From: Symbiodinium natans
Lineage: Eukaryota > Sar > Dinophyceae > Suessiales > Symbiodiniaceae
Direction: 5' to 3'
DNA: 64,000 nt
NCBI GenBank assembly: GCA_905221605.1
Contig: CAJNDS010002149.1
Span: 479,972 to 543,971, forward strand
A model generated the notes under the pieces. It made no database searches. It was not told the DNA's origin and saw only the letters and a list, made by a program, of their open reading frames with translations. Each line of letters begins with the position of its first letter. Position 1 is the first letter of the stretch. Position numbers and translations under genes: made by a program. This document shows positions 22,425 through 32,987 of the stretch, piece after piece.

Positions 22425-23533
22425 CGCTGGGCTTAAGCTGCGGGAAGCCGACAAACAAAGCAGCAAGCTGCATGTCGCAAGATGTCCTCAAATGTCGGGA
22501 GTGGGGTGCGAAAGCTCTCCGCAGCTCGTCCCAGTTCCTGTTGGGAGTTCGCAAGCATGTGAATTCTGGAAACTACGTAGCAGGGCTTGTTTCAGAAAGT
22601 TTGCAGCACCCAGGACTGTGTATCAGTGCCCTTGGAGCAGCTGAGAACTCCTGACGCAGTTGGGCAGGCCTGAGAAAATACTCAGCGAAGAAAGTATCAA
22701 TCACACACACACACACTCACTCTCGTCTTGGCGGGTGATTCAGTTTTCGCATGCAGGAAAAGACCCATATCAGATGCAGTCAATGGAGCCGGCTAGTGTC
22801 CGCTGAAGCCACACACCCACACTGTCACGACCTGAGCAGACCAGGACATCAAATGAGAGCCACTTCTCATGCCTGCCTAACGTCTCACCAATCCTAGGAA
22901 GCCTCAGAATGCTTCAGGGCTCGCCCCAGGTCTGGATTTGGAACCCGGTGTTTGCATGGTGTTACTTGGTGTCACATGGTGTTGCCGCTCAGAAGATTGA
23001 AAGACGTCTAGATATGGGCGCCCGAGCTGAGCACAGCCTCCAGCAGTACTCGGGGACAGAAGCTGTGAGGGGCAAAAAAGTGTTCAACAATGCCGTGACA
23101 TCGCACGTTCCAGTGCCGTTGTGAGGCCTGGGCATAAACAATGTTGGCGTATCCACGCGAAGTCTTCGGGGGTGGCGATGCTCGAAACCCGGAACGGTCA
23201 GTCCCACACCCAAAAATCCTGATCCCGGAAACTCACTGATTCGCCCTACTCACCTTTCCTCCTCAGGGTTTTAACCCGGCACCCTGAACCCTTATTCAAC
23301 GTCGAACCTCTGACTAGGCAGTCATCTGGCGCTGAGGTTCTTGCTCACTGCTGTAAGGCCTCAGCACCTTCAAGTCCCTCTCCAGACCTAACTTTCTTGC
23401 ATTCAACTTCCCGATCTTCCCCCAACAACCTTAGACCTAACAACAGAGAGCAACCCTGACTTCCCCAAACCTCCCTCAGCCCCTACACTGCCCTGCACCC
23501 TCATTCGTCGAAACATCTGCTGCGGGGGCGCAG
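22425..23533. other. No firm gene
   Basis: A CA run at 22700-22717 and an open plus frame of about 60 codons (22472-22654) with natural composition but no splice support. The rest is C-rich and intron-like up to the acceptor at 23533. Confidence 0.35.
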
Positions 23534-23600
23534 GCCGCGTCAAGGTGCAGCTGCTGACGAGTCGACCGGAGCTCTTCTCCAACTCGCGGCCACTGGTGCC
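23534..23600 (+). CDS. Exon-like block, unknown product
   Basis: After CTGCGGGGGCGCAG the frame reads GRVKVQLLTSRPELFSNSRP, a convincing strand-helix segment. No recognisable donor follows; a repeat-like intergenic tract starts soon after. Neighbouring exons unknown. Confidence 0.35.
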
Positions 23601-24403
23601 TTCCCCTACTCCTCCCCTGAAGTTGAGAGGGTTCCTTTTGGGTTCAGGGGATTTGGGACGGTGCAGAGAAGTTGGCGTTCAGATGGTTTAGGGGGTTTGG
23701 GTGTTTTGGGCCTAAGTTTTACCAGATGGAATTGATCTGTCCTCGGGGCCGGACGTTGTGTAAATGTTTGAGGCTTTTTCAGGCGGCCCAACGCCCAGCC
23801 AACTCCGCCCAACACACACACACACAATTTTTTTCTGGGCGAGCCCTGCTCAGCACGCGCATTGGAGCTAAGCAACTGCAGCACGCGTGAGTGTCGGGTA
23901 GTGCGGCATGCGGCAAAAGCTGCCGAGGTGCGCTTTCCTGACGGACAGACTCAGGCTGGCAGCTCGTGGGTATGCCGGGTATGCAAATTGGACATCCCAC
24001 CATGATTCCAGGGGCCAGAGCCAAGCCTAAACCCCGAAGATTTCCCCAAACCTGCTATGACGTTTCGAAGACCAAAACCCTGACCTCAGGAGGGCGTCCT
24101 CCACCGTGTCTCCCGAAATCCTGCGGAGCCCCTCGGTACGTGAGAAAGGGTCCCAGGACGTGGGTACACGCTGATATCGCTGATCTAGGATCATCTGAAG
24201 AAGCTTTTGTCGCGGGAGTGCGCGATACCGTGGGAATCCCTGGGAGCATCTCAGGCTCATTCCGAACTCCGACATCGTCCTTTGGACTGGGCCAGTGACC
24301 AGCACCAAGGCAGCTCAGGTATCAGATTGTATCAGGTTCTTCCGAGAATTTCTCAGTACCTGTCAGCGTCTTCGACTGCAGATAGGCCTTGAACCTGCCA
24401 CAG

Positions 24404-24610
24404 GAAGTCTTTGAGAACCTGCGGCCATACCTGGATCCGCGGAAGACTTGCATCGGCACGATCTTTGCACAAGGCACGGCTTCAGCCCTCTCGACCCCCG
24501 TTTCTCAGCAAGCCGCTGAGCCACTGAGCCTCTTACATGTGTGGAAGAGAAAAGAAGCCCACTCACCCCTCCAGAGAAGCCTCTCAACAGAACGGAGGGG
24601 GTACTTGTAG
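24404..24610 (+). CDS. Terminal exon, unknown product
   Basis: The acceptor AACCTGCCACAG is followed by EVFENLRPYLDPRKTCIGTI, then a Ser/Gln-rich stretch and a basic tail, ending at TAG after 68 codons. The first 30 residues look folded, the rest disordered. A GTAGCC(G/A)ATC direct repeat sits at the stop (24608-24636). The upstream part of the gene is not resolved; a minus frame (24027-24308) competes there. Confidence 0.4.
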   Translation, partial: EVFENLRPYLDPRKTCIGTIFAQGTASALSTPVSQQAAEPLSLLHVWKRKEAHSPLQRSLSTERRGYL

Positions 24611-25380
24611 CCGATCGTAGCCAATCGTAGCGATTGTGTGGCGGAGCAGCTCTGTAGAATCAGAACTCCCGTGGAGGCCTGGTGCATGTCTTGGCTCAGC
24701 GCACCTTTGGGCCTGGCGTGCGCGGGGCCCTTGGCATCCACATCACACATGGCTCCCAACTTGATGCAACGGGAACCTTCCCCTCAGCTTGGGGTATTGG
24801 GCTCTCTGGGCTCTCTTCGGTCTTTCATCCTGAAGTCACCCCCCCCCCACTCCTAGCCGGCAATCTGAGGACCTTCAAGAGCTCTAAGAGACTTCAAGCC
24901 AATACAGCAGTAAGTAAGATTAGAAACACAAAACCATGAGCTTAAACGATTATCTTTATCTATCATGTGATGCTATGTGAAGCCGGTGAACGACCTAGCA
25001 CACCTCTCGGGCATTTTTGTGAGTGAAAGGGTATTGCGCTTTGCGGGAATGTAGTTCCTAGTGCAGGCTTCTTTGCCCTCCGCAACATCCCTTGGCTCTG
25101 CCGAGTGGTGAAGGCGCCCGAGGGCTGCGACTTCTTGTTTGAGGGTCTCGTGTGAGGGTTATAGGGTTTCTTCTTTTAGACATGCTCACAGCCATCCCAC
25201 AGCGAAGCCCTGAAAGCAATCCACTTCCCTCGCTGTCCGCTACAGCCCCTCCAAGCCCCAAAAGCATACCGGAGCCCTCAACACCGTCCAAACCCCAAAA
25301 CTCAAACTCGAAACCCTGAACCCCAAACCCCAAAACCAAACGGACCGAAAAACACTAAATAAGGATCAGTATTAATATAG
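24611..25380. other. No firm gene
   Basis: Mixed open frames on both strands between 24640 and 24940 without splice support. CCCAAAACCC-type scraps occur around 25250-25340. Confidence 0.35.
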
Positions 25381-25419
25381 AGGTCAATAAGTGAGCAAGT
25401 GAAGATCAGCAAAAGTCAA

Positions 25420-25815
25420 ATCAGGAAAGGAAAGGAAAGGAAAGGAAAGGAAAAAAGGAAAGGACAAAGGGAAAGGACAATGGGAAAGGAAAAAGGGAGA
25501 GGAAAAAGAGAACGGAAAAAGAGAAAGGAAAAAGAGAAAGGAAAAAGAGAAAGGAAAAAGAGAAAGGAAAAAGAGAAAAGAACAAGAGAAAGGAAAAAGA
25601 GAAAGGAAAAATATAAAAGAAAAACAGGAAAGGAAAAGGAAAGGAACAAGGTAAGGAAAAAGAAAGGGAAAAAGGAAAGGAACAAGGAAGGGAACAAGAA
25701 AAAAAAGAGGGAAGGAAAGGGAAGGAAAGGGAAGGAAAGGGAAGGAAAGGGAAGGATGGAACGATGAAAGGCTGGATGGCTGGAAGGATGGAAGGATGGA
25801 AGGAAGGAAGGCAGG
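25420..25815. repeat. Homopurine GGAAA-type tract
   Basis: Nearly 400 bases almost entirely A and G on the plus strand. It contains GGAAA repeats, a 13-base unit GGAAAAAGAGAAA repeated about seven times around 25500-25600, GGGAAGGAAA units and finally GGATGGAA units. The long Lys/Glu/Gly-rich (plus) and Phe/Ser/Leu-rich (minus) frames across it are by-products. Confidence 0.95.
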
Positions 25816-25894
25816 CAGCAAGGAAGGTCTAAACCGACAGGGTCTTGGTTCTTAGAGCTTTCTGTACAGCGTTCTGCCTAATTTGCAGTCACAG

Positions 25895-26029
25895 GTTTTC
25901 AAAGGCGGCCAAGGCCCCATGTGCAACAGTGTCCGTCTCAGTAAAGCCCTAGCCTCAACAAGGGTCAACCGAGCAGAATATGAAGATGGAGCGAAGGCAT
26001 TTTTCAAGGAGCACATTGGCGAAGCCAAG
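25895..26029 (+). CDS. Internal exon, unknown product
   Basis: The acceptor TTTGCAGTCACAG precedes 45 codons including VFKGGQGPMCNSVRLSKALA and STRVNRAEYEDGAKAFFKEH, ending near GCCAAG before a poly-C tract. Natural composition and an open frame support coding. No domain recognised. Confidence 0.4.
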
Positions 26030-26123
26030 TCACCCCCCCCCCCCCCCCACCACCAACCCGTACTACCCCCACCAACCCCCACCACCAACACTGTTGCGAA
26101 ACTCTGCTTTTAACTTGCAAAGA

Positions 26124-26357
26124 AGCAGAAATGCTATAACTTGCTGTGTTTGCAGCTTGCAAACAAGTCGGAAATGCTGTAAGTGGCCATCTCTGCAGCT
26201 GCAACTTTCAATATTTGGAGCTTGCGAATAGGCGGCCTTCGAAAAGGCAGAGATGCCGTGCTTTACAATATTTGGAGCCTGAGAAGAGGCAGAAACGCTG
26301 CACTTTGCAGCGCTCGGAGCGTGCTGATAGGCAGAACTGCTGCAGTTTACGCTTGGT
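26124..26357 (+). repeat. Degenerate 42-bp tandem repeat, in-frame
   Basis: At least five degenerate copies of a unit beginning GCAGAAATGCTG and ending near TTTGGAGC. Clear 42-base units start at 26124, 26250 and 26292. Because 42 is divisible by three, one frame stays open and encodes a 14-residue repeat (NIWSLRRGRNAALC type). Whether it is translated is unknown. Confidence 0.75.
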
Positions 26358-27440
26358 GCCCTTGCGAGCCAAGACCCTGCGGGATTAATTGGTGTTTTTG
26401 ATCCCCGCTTTTTTTCTGGAGTCGTTTATGTGGATCCGCAGAGTTGATTCTTAAAAGGAGTCCCCCTCTTTTTACACCTGGAAACCCCAGAGGTGGGCTC
26501 CGAGAGCGAGATTGTCGGGGCGAAAAGCTGCATCGGTGCCTCGGCTCTCAAATTGAGGGCCCTCTAGTTGAGCCACTTAAAGGGGAGGGAGGAGGGGAGT
26601 TTGGCCAGTTTACGTTTGGGGTTGAGGGGTTTAATGGGGTTTAGGGAATTCAGGTTTAACCTATTACTTTTTTTTTGGGGGGGGTTCCTTTAAGAAGCAT
26701 GATAGCACTTGGGGGTGTATAAGGGGTACTCCTATTTTTTTGGAGGTCCCCGCTTCTGTGGAGGGTGGCTCCTAGTGATACCCAAAAAGCCTTCACTCCT
26801 AAGCTGCCAGGGGAGACGTTTCTGATGGAGACCCTCTGCCTAAATTTGGATGCCCCCAGGCTACCCCTCCTGAAGGTCTAAAACCCTTTCAGGGGTATGA
26901 TAAGGGGTGTCCCAGGCGTCATGACGATGAACCTCACCGAAGAGTGGGCCTGGGGCTTAGACTTTAGAGCTGCGGGAATTGTCTAAGGGGGCGCTGGAAT
27001 TGCAAGCGCCTGTTCTGGCAACTGGTTTTCGAAGGGGGGAGCTAAGGTGTAGGGGAGGTTGAGCGGACGAGGGGTTGCAAGCTTGGGGTGTGGGGATCGA
27101 GGAGGCTGAAGGCAAATCATCAGAACAGTGCTGACGCGAACGCCTACAAGCCTGAAGCTCAGCAAGACCTTACCACAAAAGGCTTAACTTATTCCTTTTT
27201 AAACTTAGGCCCCCCCCCCTATCAGCCTCATTAAGCAAGCAAGAGCGCCCTTTGTATTCTCAGGCTGCTGGCAATTCAAACCCAGCACTGCGAATAATTG
27301 CACCCTCCAAAGAGAGGTAAAGACACAGCTGGAGCCGCTCTTCCTCGTCAAGAAGATGGGGACACCTTGCGGCTGAAACTCTTTTCAGAACGCCTCAAAG
27401 ACTTGGAGAGTTGTAGAGTTTTGGGGGTTGTCATGGGTTG
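26358..27440. other. No supported gene
   Basis: T-rich and G-rich runs (26660-26690), a TTTAGGG scrap near 26630-26650, and a poly-C run at 27211-27220. No frame with both length and natural composition was found. Confidence 0.4.
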
Positions 27441-27524
27441 TCAGCCCAGTTGCAGGTTGTAAGGGCCCTCCGAAGCCCCAGCAGGAAGCACGAGCCGGTC
27501 ATCGAGCTGCTTCCAGACTTCTGC
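27441..27524 (-). CDS. Terminal exon on the minus strand, unknown product
   Basis: On the minus strand GGGGCCCCAG precedes 27 codons reading AEVWKQLDDRLVLPAGASEG then PYNLQLG and TGA. The frame is open further upstream (to 27626: DPTIPVDPKDPKLARNSDKK), so the exon may be longer. No domain recognised. Confidence 0.35.
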   Translation of the reverse strand, partial: AEVWKQLDDRLVLPAGASEGPYNLQLG

Positions 27525-29234
27525 CTGGGGCCCCTTCTTGTCACTGTTTCGGGCAAGTTTAGGGTCCTTAGGGTCCACGGGAATCGTTGGATCGTTGTCT
27601 TGGTCACATAGCGCTGAGCTGCGCAAAAGCTTCAGTTAAAGTTGTCATCAAATGGAAGCCGCTGAGTGGTTCGAAGTGGTTGCCCCGTCGCCATCCACCG
27701 CCACTTGAAGCCGAGGCCCGATTGTTTTCAATCCGGCCAACCAGATCATTCACCCCGCACGCTATTGGGCCATGTTCCGAAACTGGAACGGCCAGCCGGG
27801 GGCTGAGGTGCGCTGAGACGAGGAGATAGGGTGCCGAGAGCCGCCGAGAACCTTGCGAAGAGCTTGCGAAGAGCTCCAAGCTGTAAGGGAACCTGGATGG
27901 TCGGAAAGTGCGGAAGAGAGAAGCTTACGAGCCCTCAACTGAGGCCTCTTGGCAAGGACGTGGCCTTTCTTGGAGGGTTTGGGGAGTGTGCCTTGAGTTG
28001 TGCAACTAGCAACTGAGCCAAAGAAATCTGCAGAATCCTGCAATCCCCAGGACATGGAGCCGCCAGAGTGGCTTTACAGAGACATGGTTTGGGGCCCCAG
28101 TCGGGCGGATCTCCGGGCCAACCCAACTTGATTGTTACTTCGGGGCCACTGGGCCACTGCGCCACTGGGCTCAGGACGAGACAGCTGGACAGGTGTTGGA
28201 AGTGCTCGACGAGGCTGGAGCCCGCCTAATCGGCAGCAAATTCCTTCTTCCAATCTGTAGAAAGGTGTCTTTTTGGGGTTTGTGCGGTGGTGCACCTCTT
28301 GTCGCACCTCCTTGATTACTTTTCTGGATCTTCCTTAACGCCCCCGTGTGAACCCGATGGGAAGGAGCTGCAACATCTTAAGAACGCCTACTTCCGGGCC
28401 ACGGGAGCCGAGGGCTGCCAAGCCCTGAGGGCCACTTCGCGGGCCTCGGGGGGATTCCTTTTTGAAGGACTTCAGGCAGGGACTTCAGGGACTTCAGGGA
28501 CGTCAGGGACTTCGGGGACTGTAGAGCCTTTAGGGTTTGGGGCTCAGACCCTCGCGCGTTTTTGTGGGATTGGGGATCGAGTTTGGCAATCTAACAGTCC
28601 AGGTTGTGGTGATGCTTGGGTGGAAGGCGTTTCATGTGAGGGTTCTGGTCGGCTGAGCGCTCTTTTGAAGCGTGGAGTGGGTTGTGCCATTCTGCGGTCC
28701 TGCAGTGAGTGCGAAATCCCAAGTGATTGTCTGAGGCCAACATGTCATTCCCTTGGCAACACGCCTGCTGGAGCAATACGGCGATCAGATCGCTGATAAG
28801 CCGGCTCCCCAAGGGGCAACTCTGGGGTCGCAGAAATAGCAAGTTGTGTATGCCGCTTGCCAGGTATATATTCAATGTATCTAGGCAAGAGCCATTGCAC
28901 GCTGCTAGATCACTCACCAAACTCTGCTGGCACTCTGGTCTTTCATCTTACAGTAGCGTGATTTCTTGCAAGCCGGGGCAACCGGTCACACAAGATTGAA
29001 GATGATGCAGAAACAGCACCAGAAGGTGCCTGAGTTCGATCCATAGCTAGACAGGTGACACGAACAACGGTGACGGCAAACTACGACCTAGCTAAAGAAT
29101 GGCGAGAAGCCTCTCATCCTTCCGGAGGCAAGTGGCTTGCTCAGGCAGGGATCTGTAGACCAGGAAGTCAAGCATTTTACATCCTTCTAGGCAAACAGGA
29201 TCTCATCACCATAAGATAACGTGTATGAAATTAT
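27525..29234. other. Ambiguous coding on both strands
   Basis: Several frames of 75-170 codons overlap on both strands (for example plus 28287-28796, minus 28591-28920, plus 28727-28999). A nine-base GGGACTTCA repeat (about 28479-28518) encodes Thr-Ser-Gly repeats in one of them. No domain or consistent splice model was seen. Confidence 0.3.
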
Positions 29235-29705
29235 GTGAGCGCATCGCAGTCCTACTTCAGCACTTCGAGTTTACATGCCTGCCGTAGTGTGACAACCGAT
29301 GTCATTGATGCATCACAGAACGTCGCCTGTGCCAACAGAAGATGCGGGCATCTTAAGTACATTAGAAAGCACTTAGGCATGATGGACTTGCCGGTCCTTA
29401 CTGGGCAATTAGAAATCGAGTCCCTCTCTAATTCCTTAAACGGTCATAAAGGGGGATGGAAGGTACTATACCTAATTCCCGACTTTTCTCTTTTGGAAGA
29501 ACGAGTAAGTCAAGGTCCACGATGGCCAAGATGGTTGGCACCAACAAAGCTTACTCCATGGCGAGGCCGGACCCCACACCCTGAGCTTCTGAAATCCTAT
29601 GAACCCTACGAATTTCGAATCCTTCAAAAGAGACAGAGCCTTCGAGGCCAACAAAGAGAAGCATTTCGAATCCTTCAAGAGAGACAGAGAGCCAGACACA
29701 CTTAG
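29235..29705 (+). CDS. Hypothetical open frame with an internal duplication, 156 codons
   Basis: A continuous, natural-looking frame including HLKYIRKHLGMMDLPVLTGQ and GGWKVLYLIPDFSLLEERVS, ending in basic repeats (FRILQKRQ ... FRILQERQ) before TAG. The first codon is GTG, so a real start would be a downstream ATG or an upstream exon. The two FRILQ copies come from a direct DNA repeat TTTCGAATCCTTCAA about 54 bases apart. Confidence 0.35.
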   Translation: MSASQSYFSTSSLHACRSVTTDVIDASQNVACANRRCGHLKYIRKHLGMMDLPVLTGQLEIESLSNSLNGHKGGWKVLYLIPDFSLLEERVSQGPRWPRWLAPTKLTPWRGRTPHPELLKSYEPYEFRILQKRQSLRGQQREAFRILQERQRARHT

Positions 29706-30306
29706 AGAAGTCCTGAGAGAGAAGTCCTGAGAGAGTCAGGACGCCCGTCCTTCGAAGCAAGCAGGGCGCAGCTGGGCAGCAAGGAGTGGGAAGCCGCGAG
29801 TTCGAGCCCTCCCCTTGGGCTTCCCAAAGTCCGCCCAGGTGATGCCGCACCCGACGCACCGCGTCGTCACCGATGACATCGGTTGGGGCCTCTGCGCCCG
29901 GAGCTCGGAGCGAAGTGATCGCCTGTTGAAAGGATTCTCAGAAGTTATCTTTGCTGGTTGCTAGTAGGGACTTCGGGAATTAGGTACCGGCAAGCCCTTT
30001 CAAAGAAATTTCAAGGGCTGAGTCGGGGAATGGTGGTCCCGTTTTTTTACAGCTGAGGTCCTGGTGTCCATCGCCGAGCGCCTTCAGCACCTTGCCTCTC
30101 TCGAGCCCAAGAAACAGGGAAAAGCTACGTAGGCTACGCAGGACCGCAGGATGAGATAGTCTCCTCCTGGGTCTTGCAAACCTTCACTCAAACCCTCCCC
30201 CAACCCTCCCAAGACAGTTGCAACAAACAAACCAAGGGTGTGGCTTTAGGAGCTTCCACTTCTGCTCTCTCCACCGAGGGCACTTGGGTCCCCGACTCCG
30301 ACCACG

Positions 30307-30635
30307 ATGATGCGGATGCTCATTGAGTGGCATCAGAAGCTCATGGGCAAGGACCTTCTTTTGGGAGATGAGCCCTCATTCATGGACCACTTGGCCACGT
30401 TGGCTCAGCGTGAGGGGCCTACTGGTAGCCTGCTGGGCCTACTCGGCCTTCTGCCAAATTGCAGGAGTACCTTTACAACGGTCAGCTTCGTGGGCGGGAC
30501 TGCACAGAGTTGGTGCTGCCTCTCACTTGCACTGGGCTTTATAGGGTTCAGAGCTCTAGGACCCCTCGGCCATGCATTTTGTATGCTGATGCGCAGAGGG
30601 ATATGTCCCCACACATATGGCTAGTTCCAAGATGA
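30307..30635 (+). CDS. Two-exon small gene model, 91 residues, unknown product
   Basis: From ATG 30307 the frame reads MMRMLIEWHQKLMGKDLLLG and DEPSFMDHLATLAQR. After the acceptor CCAAATTGCAG a second frame reads EYLYNGQLRGRDCTELVLPL to a TGA at 30633-30635. Joining 30307-30411 to 30465-30635 in phase 0 gives LATLAQREYLYNGQLRG. The intron would be only 53 bases with a GA donor (GAGGGG) and would share GAG with the acceptor side. The small intron size is the weak point; a plain read-through frame ending at 30624 is the alternative. Confidence 0.4.
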
Positions 30636-30670
30636 AGGATGTCTCCACTTGGTGTATGTCATTCTGTGGG

Positions 30671-30883
30671 TGGACGAAATCTTGCACCGGTTTTGAGCCA
30701 TGCAATTGGCCAAAAAACCCGCACCCCCTTTTTAACATTGGCTATTGGCTTTGGACAGGCTTCGGCGCTGACTTGTTCCAATGACCAAAATCTTGCACCA
30801 CCTGGAAAGCAACGCCTGCCAGTGTTAAAAAGGGGGTGCGGTGCCAGAGGTCTTGCTTGAAAGGTGGTGCAAGATTTCGTCCA
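30671..30883. repeat. Foldback element with two nested inverted arms
   Basis: The outer arm TGGACGAAATCTTGCACC (30671-30688) is exactly inverted at 30866-30883. An inner arm of 22 bases (30720-30741, CGCACCCCCTTTTTAACATT...) is inverted at 30819-30840 with one mismatch. A third partial copy, AAATCTTGCACCACC, lies at 30787-30801. No coding is apparent inside. Confidence 0.85.
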
Positions 30884-31087
30884 TCCACCATTCCACCACG
30901 GTCAAATTTAAGGGGACCCTTTTGCAAAAGGAGTCCCATTATGGAAGGTTTCTCCTTTCAGAAGACCATTGTTTAGAGCACCTGCTGGGGTGCAGACAGG
31001 CGTCGTTTGCTGAGGCAGATTCTTCTGAGTTTGATTTGGAGGCTTTTTTTTTTGGCGGTCTCAAAATTCGCCCTGAACCCGAAGCCC

Positions 31088-31687
31088 TCAAAAGCTCCAA
31101 GCCCTAAATGCGGCCCCATGGAGCTCCTTAAAGTGTAGAGGGCCCCCCAAGTGGCCCCCAATTGTCGCGCGTGTCGTCGTGTTGTGGTCCAATTGAAAGG
31201 CTGAGTCCCGGAGACGACCTGGGCCTGGTGGCCAAGGCGCCCCCCCGAGGATGTTTGGGGAGGGCTCACAGAGGGCTCTGGGTTTTTCAGGGGTGCCGGT
31301 GACAAGGCCCCACATGGAATAATCAAGGAGGGTTCGAAGAACAGTTGAAAAAGCGCCTAAGCGCCTAAGCGCCTCTTTGTCTCCAATGGGTTCGATCTCA
31401 CCTTGCCGCTGTGTCAGGGAGTCGAGGGCGGCCACTCGGACCATTGGATTTCCAATGCCGATGAGCAGGCCGGACCTTTGGACTCTTCTGGGGCTAGGGC
31501 GGCGGGGGCGGCTGGGGCCTTTGGGGACGCCAGAATATACGTGCTCTCTTTCTCCTTTTCGCTGTTTGGATGCGGATGGGCAGTTTGGATCCAAGCCAGT
31601 CCTCAACCCTGCACACACCCTTATCCCCAAACCCCCCAATGTCACCCCCACCCAGAACCCCTCCCCTTGCCACCCTCCTGAGGCCAT
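31088..31687 (-). CDS. Minus-strand open frame with a probable exon core
   Basis: The 199-codon frame has a convincing core at about 31475-31402 (minus): GLLIGIGNPMVRVAALDSLT then QRQ, ending at CGGCAAG|GTGAGATC, a good GT donor. Upstream of the core CCAAAG is a possible acceptor. VRVAALDSL is reminiscent of a HEAT-type helix, but too short to assign. The remainder (REGEIEPIGDKEALRRL onward) may be read-through into the intron, which contains a GCGCTTAG triplet repeat at about 31352-31373. Confidence 0.35.
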   Translation of the reverse strand: MASGGWQGEGFWVGVTLGGLGIRVCAGLRTGLDPNCPSASKQRKGEREHVYSGVPKGPSRPRRPSPRRVQRSGLLIGIGNPMVRVAALDSLTQRQGEIEPIGDKEALRRLGAFSTVLRTLLDYSMWGLVTGTPEKPRALCEPSPNILGGAPWPPGPGRLRDSAFQLDHNTTTRATIGGHLGGPLHFKELHGAAFRAWSF

Positions 31688-32182
31688 GGAGCCTCGCTAT
31701 GGCAACCCATGACCCCCCCCCATACGCGGGGCCGAGGGCGCGGGGGCTTGAGGCCTTCTGCTTCCTTTTTAACCCGAATTATCTGCTCTCCTCTTTGCTG
31801 CTCCTAATTCGCCGTCTCGGAGACGCCTCGGCAATCCGAATTGCGGCTGGTGCCCTGAAGTATACTCTGTATGCGCGTATGTCTACGCATATGTCTATTG
31901 TTCATATATACATACTGTGGAGAGTATTCAATATTGGGGGGGGGTGGTAGTGCTGGAGGAGTTCAGGGTTTGGTGATGGGGTGTAAAGGGTTCAGGTTTC
32001 AGTGGTTTTGGGGTTTAAGTGGTGTGGGCCATTCCCGGCTCCAGGATTTGGAAAGAGCGGAATTCTGACGCCTGGGAGCCAGCGGGAAAAAGGGAATGCC
32101 GATGAGCAGGCTGAGACATGGCTTGCAAGACAGCTCAGCTCGGGGGCTTCGACATGCGCAAGCTGCGCAAGCCACAACTTCC

Positions 32183-32953
32183 TCAACTCCTCAAACTGCA
32201 GTCCTTTTCGAAGCCCCAAGGCCAAATGCAGAACCCCCTGAGCTGAGCATTTCCTCTGGGCCGCAGCTTCGAGCTTCGGAAGCTTCGAGCTTCGGAAGCT
32301 TCGAGCTTCGGAGGGTGGCCCGAAGAAAGGGAGTTTCCCAAAATCGGCTCCAGGGGACTCAGAGTGACGCGCGGCGCAGCCGTGTCCAAAGAGCGGCACG
32401 TTTCCCTAGATGAGTTGGGGTTGAGTTTGGTAACACAACCCAAAGGCCCTCCCAACCAAAAATCTTCCAACCCCGAACTCATCTTCGCCGCCGGTGCTGC
32501 AGAGAAAGCGTCTGCCACGGCACCTGTGACACTGCACTGGCGCGCATCGGGGGTGACGATGGGTGGCATGAACGGGGCTCGTCCTTTCCCTTGGCGGGGG
32601 ATGGTGGGGAATGGCTGGGGATGGTTTTGAGATGGTTTTGAGATGGCCATGAGTTCCAGCTGCTGATGTTCAGCTGCTGTGCAGATCGGGGCCTTTTTGG
32701 GGAGCTGTGCTGAAGACAGGAGGGGATTTGAGGGGATTCTGAGTGCTGACGGGCAAGGTGGTGCGGAGTAGTGCTTGGCTTGTGCCTGCCCTTTCTTGGC
32801 TTCGCAGCGAAGAGGCTTGAATATCCTTGTCAGAGCACTGACGTTACGCCACTCCTCCCGGGCTGTTGAGCGTAGATTCTGCAGATGCAGCAACGGTGAT
32901 GGATCTTTGTTTGGCTTCCGCGCCGCCTGTGCTCCGGCGGCCTGTTTGCTCAT
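32183..32953 (-). CDS. Hypothetical protein, 256 codons
   Basis: The longest natural-looking minus-strand ORF outside the recognised genes. From ATG 32953 it runs MSKQAAGAQAARKPNKDPSP, RSTAREEWRNVSALTRIFKP, QLPKKAPICTAAEHQQLELM and GLEDFWLGGPLGCVTKLNPN to a stop at 32183. The frame is open 18 codons further upstream (to 33007), so an upstream exon is possible. The last 50 residues are encoded by and around a GAAGCTTCGAGCTTC direct repeat and may not be coding. No domain recognised. Confidence 0.4.
   Translation of the reverse strand: MSKQAAGAQAARKPNKDPSPLLHLQNLRSTAREEWRNVSALTRIFKPLRCEAKKGQAQAKHYSAPPCPSALRIPSNPLLSSAQLPKKAPICTAAEHQQLELMAISKPSQNHPQPFPTIPRQGKGRAPFMPPIVTPDARQCSVTGAVADAFSAAPAAKMSSGLEDFWLGGPLGCVTKLNPNSSRETCRSLDTAAPRVTLSPLEPILGNSLSSGHPPKLEASEARSFRSSKLRPRGNAQLRGFCIWPWGFEKDCSLRS
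32264..32316. repeat. GAAGCTTCGAGCTTCG direct repeat, three copies
   Basis: Three tandem 16-base copies of GAAGCTTCGAGCTTCG (the first one base short). The unit itself is nearly self-complementary (AAGCTT, TTCGAGC/GCTTCGA), so each copy could fold. Confidence 0.85.
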
Positions 32954-32987
32954 GAAGGACTGCACTTGTGCGTGCAACTCCCTGATA

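Noticed and set aside
25384-25821. Lys/Glu-rich plus and Phe/Ser/Leu-rich minus frames
   Set aside because: By-products of the homopurine tract.
29720-29830. GCGAGTTCGAGCC looked like a tRNA T-arm
   Set aside because: No matching acceptor or D-arm at the right spacing; stems do not pair.
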